Part shown: in pieces, positions 25,804 through 33,400 of the stretch | Layout: every line of letters begins with the position of its first letter | Numbering within the stretch: position 1 is the first letter of the stretch | The notes under the pieces: model-generated | What the model was told of the DNA's origin: nothing | What the model saw: the letters and a program-made list of their open reading frames with translations, nothing else | Databases searched by the model: none | Program-made: the position numbers and the translations under genes | NCBI RefSeq assembly: GCF_014648915.1 | Contig: NZ_BMSA01000001.1 | Coordinates: 620,001-684,000, forward strand | Length of the DNA: 64,000 nt | Origin: Streptomyces phaeofaciens | GTDB lineage: Bacteria > Actinomycetota > Actinomycetes > Streptomycetales > Streptomycetaceae | Direction of reading: 5' to 3'

Positions 25804-26211
25804 CCGGAATCCGGGCCCGGCCCCGCGGTCCACTCCCGGGGCGGTCCCGCCCGGCCTCCGCTCCCCCGGGGGCCCTGCCCGGCCGACGTCCACGCCGACG
25901 CCGTACCGCTCGACGGCGGGGCGGTGGGGGGCGTGGACGCCGGCCGGGCGTCGTCGATCCGTTCCCGCCCCGGCGTTCCCGCCCCGGCGTTCCCGCCGCC
26001 GTGCGGCCGCGGCCGTGGCCGCCGCGCGCCGTATACCGTGCCGGGTCGCCGCGCCGCCACCGGGTTTGACGTGCCGATTCGTGATCGATTACGTTCCGGC
26101 ACGGCCGGGTGTGGCGCCCGGCCCAGTGGCACGCCCAGCCGGTGGTTCGACCTGCGGGTCGCGAGTCCGGACCGAGTCGCCAGGACCGCCGTGGGCGTCC
26201 GAGGCGGGGAC
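25804..26211 (+). other. 408-bp gap upstream of the GH114 gene with a possible promoter
   Basis: No gene is supported. Short repeats of CCCCGGCGTTCCCGCC occur near 25970-25990. At 26066-26094 TTGACG is followed after 17 bases by TTACGT, a plausible sigma-70 type promoter about 120 bases before the assigned GTG. The local AT-rich patch (GATTCGTGATCGATTACG) stands out. Confidence 0.4.
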
Positions 26212-27093
26212 GTGTCCCCCGCGTCTGGAGCCCGCTTGTCCCTGAACCTGCCGCACCACCGTCCGCGCAGGTCCGCGACGGTGCCGACGGCATTGGCCGC
26301 CCTCGCCCTCCTCCTCACCTCCTGCTCCGGGAACGCGGACCCGGACCCGGCCCCGGATTCCGCGCCGACCCCCGCCGAGGTGACACTCCCTCCCGTCGGC
26401 GAGGGCTTCGACTACCAGCTCGGCGGCGCCTACACCCCGCCGCCCGGCACCTCGATCGTCGCCCGTGACCACACGGCGTCCCCCGCGCCCGGGATGTACA
26501 ACATCTGTTACGTCAACGCCTTCCAGGCCCAGCCGGACGCCGAGGGGGAGTGGGACGACGACCTGCTGCTGCGCGACGCGGACGGCGAGGTGGTGATCGA
26601 CCGGGACTGGGACGAGGCCCTCCTGGACATCCGCACCGACGCCAAGCGCGAGCGGGTGGCCCGGAAGGTGGACGCCTGGATCGACGCGTGCGCGGCCAAG
26701 GGCTTCGACGCCGTCGAGCCGGACAACTACGACACCTACACGCGGGCGCCCGACGGCCTGCTCACCGCCGACGACGCCAAGGCGTTCCTCGCCCTGCTGG
26801 CCGACCACGCGCACAGCGTGGGCCTGGCCGTCGCGCAGAAGAACACCGCCGAACTGGCCGCCGACCGCGCGAAGGTGGGCCTGGACTTCGCGGTCGTCGA
26901 GGAGTGCGGGATGTACGACGAGTGCGGCGACTACACCGAGGCGTTCGGCCGGCACGTCGTCGACGTCGAGTACGACGAGCGGGGCATGAGGAAGGCCTGC
27001 GCCGGCTGGGGCGACGAGATCAGCGTCGTACGGCGCGACCGGGACGTGCTCCCCGAGGGTGAACCCGGCCATGTGCGGCGGACCTGCCCCTAG
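26212..27093 (+). CDS. Secreted lipoprotein, GH114-like (endo-alpha-1,4-polygalactosaminidase/TM1410 type)
   Basis: About 293 residues. The N-terminus has basic residues, a hydrophobic run and lipobox LTSC, so it is exported and lipidated. The mature domain begins GEGFDYQLGGAYTPPPGTSI and contains MYNICYVNAFQAQPD, KGFDAVEPDNYDTYTR and GLAVAQKNTAELAADRAKVG, a TIM-barrel pattern of GH114/Spherulin-4-type enzymes, with the acidic VEPDN and VEECGMYDECGDY segments as likely catalytic sites. GTG 26212 has GAGG seven bases upstream; TTG 26236 is an alternative. An IS element begins right at its TAG stop, whose bases are part of the CTAG target, so the protein is intact. Confidence 0.8.
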   Translation: MSPASGARLSLNLPHHRPRRSATVPTALAALALLLTSCSGNADPDPAPDSAPTPAEVTLPPVGEGFDYQLGGAYTPPPGTSIVARDHTASPAPGMYNICYVNAFQAQPDAEGEWDDDLLLRDADGEVVIDRDWDEALLDIRTDAKRERVARKVDAWIDACAAKGFDAVEPDNYDTYTRAPDGLLTADDAKAFLALLADHAHSVGLAVAQKNTAELAADRAKVGLDFAVVEECGMYDECGDYTEAFGRHVVDVEYDERGMRKACAGWGDEISVVRRDRDVLPEGEPGHVRRTCP

Positions 27094-27113
27094 GTCCCGT
27101 CCGGCCGATCTTG
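27094..27113 (+). repeat. Left terminal inverted repeat of the IS
   Basis: GTCCCGTCCGGCCGATCTTG, immediately inside the left CTAG. It matches the right end at 17 of 20 positions, including an unbroken GTCCGGCCGATC core. Confidence 0.88.
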
Positions 27114-27215
27114 GCTGTGCGAGGATGCCGTCCATGATTGATATTCGAAGGGGCCGTGCCGCGTAGAACGCCTGCTTCACTTCGGCCACAGGAACGTGGC
27201 TGGAGGAGACCCTGG

Positions 27216-27566
27216 GTGCGTTATCGCGATGTCCCTGGCCTGTCGGGGGCGGCGAATGCAGCCGTCCGCGTGCTCGAGCGGGGTCGACTGGCGCCGGGCA
27301 TTGTGTCTGTTGCGCTGAGCGTGTGGTCGGTCCGCGTCCACGGCACCGAACGTCGATGGAAGCGGTGGGAGGCCGAGTTCGCCTGCTCGTGCTGCGGCGA
27401 GGGCTGGGCCCGGGACAAGCTGCAAGAGGCTCTGTTCATGCTGCCGCCAAGGGCCGCCGCCGAACTGCGTGTGCAGGTCGAGCGCCTGGACGAGGTGCTA
27501 CTCAGACGAACGCACCATGAGCCCATGACGGATCCGGAGTTGGCGTGGTGGCATCGCCGGTGCTGA
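27216..27566 (+). CDS. IS passenger: conserved hypothetical protein with CxxC
   Basis: A 116-residue protein beginning VRYRDVPGLSGAANAAVRV. GTG 27216 is preferred because GGAGGAG lies seven bases upstream. It contains FACSCCGEGWARDK, a possible metal site with only one CxxC pair, then a helical stretch LPPRAAAELRVQVERLDEVL and a C-terminal PELAWWHRRC. Similar proteins recur in Streptomyces, but no function is known to me. It lies inside the IS termini, upstream of and co-directional with the transposase, so it travels with the element. Confidence 0.65.
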   Translation: MRYRDVPGLSGAANAAVRVLERGRLAPGIVSVALSVWSVRVHGTERRWKRWEAEFACSCCGEGWARDKLQEALFMLPPRAAAELRVQVERLDEVLLRRTHHEPMTDPELAWWHRRC

Positions 27567-27603
27567 CCGTGCCCATGCCGTCCACTGACTCGTTGGCCCT
27601 TGT

Positions 27604-28533
27604 ATGACTGGTCGGGGGGATCTGACAGAGGCGGAGTGGCGATGTCTGGAGCCGTTCCTGCCAGTGGGCAACAACCGCTGCGGGCGGTGGCGCGACCACC
27701 GTCAGGTCGTCAACGGCATCCTGCACCGGGTCCGGACCGGGGTGCAGTGGCGGGACCTGCCCAAACGCTTCGGGCCGTGGAAGACCGTCTATGAGCGCCA
27801 TCGGCGCTGGTCAGCCGACGGGACCTGGGAGCGGCTGCTCCAGCAGGTGCAGGCCCAGGCCGATGCCGCCAGCGGGATCGACTGGGACGTCTCGGTCGAC
27901 TCCACCTCGATCCGTGCCCACCAGCACGCGGCCGGCGCCCGCAAGGCCCCGCCACCCGCTGCGCCAAAAGGGCGGTGGCGATGGCACATCAGAGCGGAAT
28001 GCCGTGGGCGAGGCTACGCGCCCGCTTGGTGGAGGTGGTGCAGGAGGTGAGGCGCTCGGTCGCTCCCGAGGAGGGTTCACCACCAAGATCCACCTGAGTG
28101 CCGACGGTCGCTGCGCGTGCTGTCACTGTTGCTGACAGCGGGACAGCGGGCGGACTGCACCCAGTTCGAGCCAGTCATGGAGCGCATCCGGGTGCCCCGC
28201 CTCGGGCTGGGGCGCCCGCGCAGTACACCGGACAGCGTGCGCGCCGACAGGGCCTACAGCAACCGCCGGACCCGCCAGTACCTGCGACGACGAGGCATCC
28301 GCCACGTCATCCCAGAGAAGAGCGACCAGGCCATGAACCGCGTACGCCGGGGCCGGGCAGGGGGCCGCCCACCCGGCTCCGCCAGGGAGCGGTACAAGAA
28401 GCGCAACACCGTGGAACGGGCGATCAACAAGCTCAAGAACCACCGAGCTGTATCCACGAGGTACGACAAACGCGCCTACGTCTACCTGGGTACCGTCACC
28501 GCGGCAGCGACCATCATCTGGCTCCGAACATGA
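27604..28533 (+). pseudogene. IS5-family transposase, disrupted by two frameshifts
   Basis: Read across frames this is an IS5-type DDE transposase: DLTEAEWRCLEPFLPVGNNR, an N-terminal DDE Asp in SVDSTSIRAHQHAAGARK, RSRGGFTTKIHLSADGRC, then RADRAYSNRR and ERYKKRNTVERAINKLKNHR with the third acidic residue. Translation begins in one frame, must shift +1 near 27962 (CGCCAAAAGGGC) and returns to the first frame near 28105. The first frame hits TGA at 28048. Two compensating one-base changes relative to intact copies are the simplest reading, so the gene is inactive. Confidence 0.88.
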
Positions 28534-28548
28534 TCGGCCGGACAGAAC
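28529..28548 (-). repeat. Right terminal inverted repeat of the IS
   Basis: On the minus strand GTTCTGTCCGGCCGATCATG, paired with the left end (17 of 20) and flanked by CTAG outside. The transposase stop lies between it and the catalytic region. Confidence 0.88.
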
Positions 28549-28643
28549 CTAGGGCGGTGTCCGCAAAGTGGCGTCGCGGGCCGCGCGTTCTGCGCACCGC
28601 CAGACCCTTGCCAGTCGACCGGAAGCACCCCTATCTTCTCGGG

Positions 28644-28659
28644 GAGAAAGCGCTTTCTC
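28644..28659. promoter_or_regulatory. 16-bp perfect palindrome, LacI-type operator candidate
   Basis: GAGAAAGCGCTTTCTC is fully symmetric with a central CG, the form of LacI-family sugar-regulator operators. It lies 529 bases upstream of the pectate lyase start, which is far for a simple repressor site. Confidence 0.5.
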
Positions 28660-29018
28660 AAAGCGCGGGAACGCTTCGGGAGAGCCGACCGCCGCGGCAG
28701 TCGTCGCGGCATGTGCACGAGCCGCCGGTGATCCGTCACGAGGCCGTCCGGCGCCATCGGCGTGCCCGGAACGAAGGGCGCACGCCAGGACGACCGCGCT
28801 TCGCACCATCCCCGCCGTCCGCGGCGGCCGGGGTTCTTCCCAGACCGGCGGGCCGGTCCGGCCGTGGATCCGGCCGCCGGCCCGAGTGGCCGTCCTCCCC
28901 GCCGGGACCCCCGGCGCCGGACGGTGTGCCGGTGACGTACGTGAGCACGGCGGGGTCCCCCCGGGGCCCGGGTCCAGGACGACGACCCGGAAGTCCGGGC
29001 CGCCGCGCCTCCAGTTGT

Positions 29019-29071
29019 CATGCACTGATCAACATGTGATCGACATGCACTGATCGGCATGCAGTGATCGA
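29019..29071. repeat. Short tandem/inverted repeats with GATC cores
   Basis: Four consecutive units of 14, 11, 14 and 14 bases, each based on CATGCACTGATC with a two-base spacer, lie about 120 bases before the pectate lyase start. Adjacent units are also partly palindromic (TGATCGGCATGCAGTGATC), as a multi-site operator would be. Confidence 0.65.
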
Positions 29072-29187
29072 CGTGCGCGGTGAAGGCCCCGGCCTGCCCG
29101 GCGCCCGCTCGGCGCGCGGCGGTGACCTCGGGCGACTTCAGATCTTCAGGCGATTTCCGATCTTCACGGACGAACGAGGAGACGACG

Positions 29188-30753
29188 ATGAGAGCACAAC
29201 TCGCGCTGCGCCTGTGCGCCGCGTCGGGCGTGATGGCGCTCGCGGCCGCGGTCGGGGTGACGCTGTCGGGCCCCACGGCGTCGGCGGCCACCGGCAGTGC
29301 CACCGGTTACGCGACCCAGAACGGCGGAACGACAGGCGGGGCCGGCGGGCAGACGGTCCGGGCCACCACGGGCACCGCGATCCACGCGGCCCTGTGCTCC
29401 CGGGCCGCCGACAGCACCCCCCTCACCATCGAGGTCGAAGGCACCATCAACCACGCCAACACCGAGAAGGTGTCGGGCGACAGCTGCAACACCGCAGCCG
29501 GGGTGATCGAACTCAAGCAGATCAGCAACGTCACGATCGTCGGTGTCGGCGCCGGAGCCGTCTTCGACCAGCTGGGCATCCACATCCGGGAGGCCTCCAA
29601 CATCGTCATCCAGAACGTGACGGTCAAGAACGTGAAGAAGTCGGGCTCGCCCACGTCCAACGGCGGCGACGCCATCGGCATGGAGAGCGACGTCCGCAAC
29701 GTCTGGGTCGATCACGTGACCCTGGAGGCGTCGGGCGGGGAGTCGGAAGGGTACGACGGCCTCTTCGACATGAAGGACGACACGCAGTACGTCACGCTGT
29801 CGTACAGCATCCTGCGCAACTCCGGCCGGGGCGGCCTCATCGGGTCCAGCGAGAGCGACCTCTCCAACGGATACGTCACCTTCCACCACAACCGCTACGA
29901 GAACATCGACTCCCGCACCCCCCTGCTGCGAGGCGGCACGGCCCACATCTACAACAACCACTACGTGAGCCTGAACGAGTCCGGCATCAACTCCCGGGCC
30001 GGCGCCAAGGCGAAGGTGGACAACAACTACTTCGAGGACTCCAAGGACGTCCTCGGCACCTTCTACACCGACCAGGCCGGCTACTGGCAGGTCGGCGGGA
30101 ACGTCTTCGACAACGTGACCTGGTCCACCCCCGGCAGCGAGAACAACCCCGCCGGTCCGAACCCGCAGTCCAACACGACGGTCGCCATCCCGTACGCCTA
30201 CACGCTCGACGCCGCCGCCTGTGTGCCGGACGTGGTGAACCGGACGGCGGGCGCCGGCAAGGGACTCCAGGTGTCCGACGGCAACTGCACGGCACAGTCG
30301 CCCACCTCCAGTCCGACCGCGACCGCCACCACCACGCCCACGACCACCCCCACGACCACCCCCTCCTCGACCCCCACCCAGCCCAGCGGGACCAACCTCA
30401 GCCTGGGCGCCGGCTCCGACGGGTCCAGCAAGGCCAGTGGCACCAGCTACGGCAACGTCCGCGACGGTGACCTGAGCACCTACTGGTCACCGGCCGGCTC
30501 GACCGGCTCCATCTCGATCAAGTGGGGGTCCGCCACCGCCGTGTCCCTGATCCGGATCCGGGAGGTGTCCGGATCCGAGGGCGCCATCGGGGCCTGGAAG
30601 GTCGTCGACGCCGACACCGCAGGCGTCCTGGCCTCCGGCAGCGGAGCCGGAACCATCACCTTCCCGCGCACCACCCTGAGCAAGATCACCTTCGAGATCA
30701 CCGGTTCGACGAGCACGCCGAAGGTCGCCGAGTTCGAGACCTACGACCAGTAG
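29188..30753 (+). CDS. Secreted pectate lyase (PL1) with C-terminal F5/8-type domain
   Basis: A 521-residue exported enzyme. A Sec-type signal ends near GPTASAA. The right-handed parallel beta-helix of PL1 follows, with calcium-site Asp in NVWVDHVTLEASGG and YDGLFDMKDDTQYVTLSYSI, and the catalytic region IDSRTPLLRGGTAHIYNNHY. A Thr/Pro/Ser-rich linker (about residues 370-400) joins it to a carbohydrate-binding F5/8-type C-terminal domain (LGAGSDGSSKASGTSYGNVR). It cleaves polygalacturonate by beta-elimination outside the cell. GAGGAG lies six bases before ATG 29188. Confidence 0.9.
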   Translation: MRAQLALRLCAASGVMALAAAVGVTLSGPTASAATGSATGYATQNGGTTGGAGGQTVRATTGTAIHAALCSRAADSTPLTIEVEGTINHANTEKVSGDSCNTAAGVIELKQISNVTIVGVGAGAVFDQLGIHIREASNIVIQNVTVKNVKKSGSPTSNGGDAIGMESDVRNVWVDHVTLEASGGESEGYDGLFDMKDDTQYVTLSYSILRNSGRGGLIGSSESDLSNGYVTFHHNRYENIDSRTPLLRGGTAHIYNNHYVSLNESGINSRAGAKAKVDNNYFEDSKDVLGTFYTDQAGYWQVGGNVFDNVTWSTPGSENNPAGPNPQSNTTVAIPYAYTLDAAACVPDVVNRTAGAGKGLQVSDGNCTAQSPTSSPTATATTTPTTTPTTTPSSTPTQPSGTNLSLGAGSDGSSKASGTSYGNVRDGDLSTYWSPAGSTGSISIKWGSATAVSLIRIREVSGSEGAIGAWKVVDADTAGVLASGSGAGTITFPRTTLSKITFEITGSTSTPKVAEFETYDQ

Positions 30754-30780
30754 GCGCGGCAGGCGCCCCGCCCGCATTCG

Positions 30781-30821
30781 GCGGCCGGTGCCCGGACGCG
30801 TGTCGCCCGGGTGCCGGCCGC
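30781..30821. terminator. Hairpin terminator after pectate lyase
   Basis: GCGGCCGGTGCCCGG pairs with CCCGGGTGCCGGCCGC with a two-base internal mismatch and a 10-base loop. It lies between the convergent lyase and Trp/His-rich genes and probably serves both. Confidence 0.7.
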
Positions 30822-30837
30822 TCATGGTCATGGCCGG

Positions 30838-31212
30838 TCAACGGTGCTTGCACTCCCAGTGACCCTTGACCCAGTGGTGCTCCCAGTGGCCGGGAACATG
30901 GACCCACTTGTAAGTGACGTGGATCTTCCAGTGCCCCGGGTGCCAGTTGCCGTGCCGGTCGACGTGGCCCTTGTGCCAGGTCTTGTGCACGACCCGCTTC
31001 TTCTCCCAGTGACCCTTGACCCACTCCTTCTCCCAGTGGCCCTTCTTCCATTCGCACTTGTCGTGGTGGTCGACCGTCGACACGGTCGTGGTGGGCGTGG
31101 GTGCCGGGGCCGCGGCGGCCGTGCCGGACAGGCCGAGCGCGGCTCCGCCTGCCAGCAGTCCCGTCGCGGCGGCCCCGGCCACCAGGCGTCGGGTTCGCAG
31201 GGATGCGGTCAT
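30838..31212 (-). CDS. Secreted Trp/His/Lys-rich repeat mini-protein
   Basis: A 124-residue protein. A signal peptide (LRTRRLVAGAAATGLLAGGA, ending about GTAAAA) precedes a Thr/Pro stretch and a highly unusual mature region with repeated GHW and W-V-K-G-H-W units (KGHWEKEWVKGHWEKK, NWHPGHWKIHVTYKWVHVPG, EHHWVKGHWECKHR). Two Cys, near the start and end of the repeat region, could form one disulphide. It is rich in aromatic, cationic and potentially metal-binding residues. ATG 31212 has GAGGGAG nine bases upstream; ATG 31221 is too close to it. Function is unknown; cell-wall, nucleic-acid or metal binding are guesses. Confidence 0.75.
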   Translation of the reverse strand: MTASLRTRRLVAGAAATGLLAGGAALGLSGTAAAAPAPTPTTTVSTVDHHDKCEWKKGHWEKEWVKGHWEKKRVVHKTWHKGHVDRHGNWHPGHWKIHVTYKWVHVPGHWEHHWVKGHWECKHR

Positions 31213-31449
31213 CGGACACATCTCCCTCGAATGGTTCGGCTGAATCGGACGCGAGGGATTCGGAGCCGAGACCCGTCCAGATGAAGAAAAGGTAAGAAAT
31301 CGATGAAACCTCGCTTTTCACACCTTTCACCCCTTCCTCCGTCCCCTCCTGCCGACGTGGTGTGCGGGGGCACGGCATCCGCGGACCGCGCGGCTACGAA
31401 TCCCCCGCGAAGGGAAGCCGTCCCGGACGAGCAGGTCGAGGGAGCCCTC

Positions 31450-31884
31450 ATGTCCATCACCACGTCACCCCCGGTGACCTCCCAGTACGTCGTCTCCCTG
31501 CCGCACAGCCGACGCGCTCCGTCCCTCGCCCGGCACGTCAGCGAGAGCTGGCTGATGGCCGTCGACCCGGTCGACCCGGTCGACCGCGTGGCGGACGCGG
31601 TGCTCGTCGTGTCCGAGCTGGTGACCAACGCGGTCCGTCACACCGACGACTCCTGCGTGCTGACGCTCACGCTCCGGGACAGCCGTCTCGACATCGCCGT
31701 CGCGGACCACAGCGAGGAGTTTCCCGACCTCTGCCACGCGCAGGGCGACGAGCGCGGAGGCTTCGGCATGCAGGTCATCCGCCGGCTGGGCGGACGGATC
31801 AGGCTGGTCCCCGCGATCGGCGGCAAGACCGTCCACGTCCTGGTCGACCTGAGCGCGGGACCCGAAGCGCCGGGGGAGCCGTGA
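31450..31884 (+). CDS. RsbW/SpoIIAB-like ATP-binding kinase
   Basis: A 144-residue single-domain HATPase of the anti-sigma kinase type common in Streptomyces. The N-box region is VVSELVTNAVRHTDDSCVLT and the G-box GGFGMQVIRRLGGRIRLVPA, with ADHSEEFP in the position of the DxGxG motif, so that motif is weak. GAGGGAG precedes ATG 31450. It probably binds a sigma factor or an anti-anti-sigma partner; no partner lies adjacent, although a SpoIIE-type phosphatase is encoded at 21.6 kb. Confidence 0.82.
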   Translation: MSITTSPPVTSQYVVSLPHSRRAPSLARHVSESWLMAVDPVDPVDRVADAVLVVSELVTNAVRHTDDSCVLTLTLRDSRLDIAVADHSEEFPDLCHAQGDERGGFGMQVIRRLGGRIRLVPAIGGKTVHVLVDLSAGPEAPGEP

Positions 31885-32035
31885 GCGCCCGCGCCGGGAT
31901 CCGTCCCCCGCGATCGCGTACCGCCGTCGCGGCCGTGGTGCACGGTCCGCCGCCCGGTGCCACGATCGAAGTCTGGACCGGGACGGCCGCGGGCGGGCCG
32001 CCCGGACGCGGCGGAAGGGACGAGGGGAGCACGGC

Positions 32036-32602
32036 TTGCCGCACAGCCCCGAGCCGAACGCAGGAGTGGAGGAACTTCTGGCCCGTGTGGCCGGCGGGGA
32101 CCACGACGCGTTCTCCGGGGTCTATGACGCGCTGGCCGGCACCGTCATGGGTCTGGCCTGCCGGATCCTGCGGGACAACGCCCAGGCGGAGGAGGTGACG
32201 CAGGACGTCATGATCGAGGTCTGGCGCACCGCGGGCCGCTACGACCCGGACCGGGGAACGGCGAAGGGCTGGGTGCTCACCCTCGCGCACCGCCGGGCGG
32301 TGGACCGGGTGCGGGCCGCGCAGGCGAGCGCGGATCGCGAGCAGCGCACCGGCCTGCTCGGGCCGGACCGGGACTTCGACGAGGTCGCCGAACTCGTCGA
32401 GGAACGTGACGAGCAGCGGCGCGTGTACCGGTGTCTCGCCACGCTGGCCCGTCAGCAGCGGGTGCCGCTGGTGCTCGCCTACTACCGGGGCCTGACCTAC
32501 GTCGAGGTCGCCGACGCGCTGTCCACCCCCGAGGGGACCGTGAAGTCCCGGATGCGCGCGGGGCTCCGGCAACTGCGGGCGTGTCTGGAGGACGAGACAT
32601 GA
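32036..32602 (+). CDS. ECF sigma factor, SigK-like
   Basis: A 188-residue group 4 sigma factor. Region 2 includes DNAQAEEVTQDVMIEVWRTA and GRYDPDRGTAKGWVLTLAHR; region 4 is QQRVPLVLAYYRGLTYVEVA then DALSTPEGTVKSRMRAGLRQ. A TTG start at 32036 follows GAGGGGAGC. It overlaps a zinc-finger anti-sigma gene by ATGA, the SigK-RskA arrangement known from Mycobacterium. It should direct core RNA polymerase to a stress regulon when the anti-sigma is inactivated. Confidence 0.9.
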   Translation: MPHSPEPNAGVEELLARVAGGDHDAFSGVYDALAGTVMGLACRILRDNAQAEEVTQDVMIEVWRTAGRYDPDRGTAKGWVLTLAHRRAVDRVRAAQASADREQRTGLLGPDRDFDEVAELVEERDEQRRVYRCLATLARQQRVPLVLAYYRGLTYVEVADALSTPEGTVKSRMRAGLRQLRACLEDET

Positions 32603-33348
32603 CGACCGAGCAGGAACCCCACCTGGCCATCGGCGCGTACGTCCTGCACGCTCTGCCTCCCGCCGAGGAAGCCGCGTTCGAGAACCACCTCGCGGGCTGC
32701 GACCAGTGTCTGCGCGAGGTCGCGGACCTGCTGGAGACCGCCGCTCAGCTCGGCTCGCAGGACACCGCCCCGGTGACGCCGCAGGCCCGCGACCGCGCCC
32801 TGCGGGCCGTCGCGCGCACCCGCCAGGACCAGGTCCGCCGCCTCCCTGCCCGGTGGGGCCGCAGAGCTCTGCGCCTCGCTCTCGCCGCGAGCGTCGCGGC
32901 CGCCGTCGCGTTCGGCGGGATCGCCGTCTGGCAGCACGGCGAGGCCGACGACGCGCGTGCCGAGGCCGCCCGGGCCGAACAGCGGTCCGGCTGGGACGAC
33001 TCCGAGTACACCGACGTCCTCACCGCCCCCGACGCCACGCTCCACACCGGGAAGCTGGGCGACGGCACCACGGCATCCGTCGTCGTCTCCCGCTCCCGGG
33101 AGAGCGCCGTCTTCGCCGCCCGCGGCCTGCCGGCCCTGACGGGGGGCAAGGTGTACGAACTCTGGTACGCCGCCGAGGCGGGCGATCCGCGGCCCGCGGG
33201 CCTGCTGCCGGGTGACGCGAAGCTGGACGCCCGGGTGCTGGAGGGGTCCCCCGACGACGCCGTCGCCGTCGGCATCACGGTCGAACCCGCCGGCGGGTCG
33301 CCCCGGCCCACCACCGAGCCGCTCGGCGTCATCTCCATCGAGGCGTGA
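32599..33348 (+). CDS. RskA-like membrane anti-sigma factor
   Basis: A 249-residue anti-sigma. The N-terminal zinc-binding motif FENHLAGCDQCLREV has the Hx3Cx2C pattern of ZAS domains; one membrane helix (LRLALAASVAAAVAFGGIAV) spans about residues 91-112; the C-terminal extracytoplasmic domain contains GGKVYELWYAAEAGDPRPAG and a terminal PLGVISIEA typical of RskA. It would hold the upstream sigma factor at the membrane and release it after regulated proteolysis. Start overlaps the sigma gene by ATGA. Confidence 0.9.
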   Translation: MTTEQEPHLAIGAYVLHALPPAEEAAFENHLAGCDQCLREVADLLETAAQLGSQDTAPVTPQARDRALRAVARTRQDQVRRLPARWGRRALRLALAASVAAAVAFGGIAVWQHGEADDARAEAARAEQRSGWDDSEYTDVLTAPDATLHTGKLGDGTTASVVVSRSRESAVFAARGLPALTGGKVYELWYAAEAGDPRPAGLLPGDAKLDARVLEGSPDDAVAVGITVEPAGGSPRPTTEPLGVISIEA

Positions 33349-33359
33349 CCGTCGCCCGT

Positions 33360-33379
33360 CGCCCGTCGCCCGACGGGCG
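33360..33379. terminator. Hairpin between convergent anti-sigma and DeoR genes
   Basis: CGCCCGTC and GACGGGCG form a perfect 8-bp stem with a GCCC loop, 11 bases after the anti-sigma stop and 21 bases from the stop of the opposing gene. Confidence 0.65.
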
Positions 33380-33400
33380 GTTCTCGGTCGGGGGCGGCCG

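Larger units (their letters stand above)
27094..28548 (+). mobile_element. IS5-type insertion sequence, 1,455 bp, with passenger gene
   Basis: The element is bounded by imperfect 20-bp inverted repeats and flanked on both sides by CTAG (27090-27093 and 28549-28552), a likely 4-bp target duplication. It contains a small gene (27216-27566) and an IS5-family DDE transposase (27604-28533) broken by frameshifts, so it is probably no longer self-mobile. It is inserted exactly at the TAG stop of the GH114 gene without changing that protein. Confidence 0.9.
28553..29187 (+). other. 635-bp gap before pectate lyase, with operator-like elements
   Basis: No convincing gene on either strand; open frames here lack recognisable domains and start signals. 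It contains the GAGAAAGCGCTTTCTC palindrome and a 53-bp block of short CATGCACTGATC-type repeats, and probably forms a long regulatory region for the pectate lyase gene. It became separated from the GH114 gene by the IS. Confidence 0.5.

Noticed and set aside
27940..28050. Programmed -1 frameshift in the transposase
   Set aside because: The needed shift is +1, a second opposite shift follows, and a TGA lies between; decay or sequencing error fits better.
28568..29053. Open frames on both strands in the pectate lyase upstream gap
   Set aside because: No recognisable domain, weak starts, and they run through palindromes and repeats; treated as non-coding.
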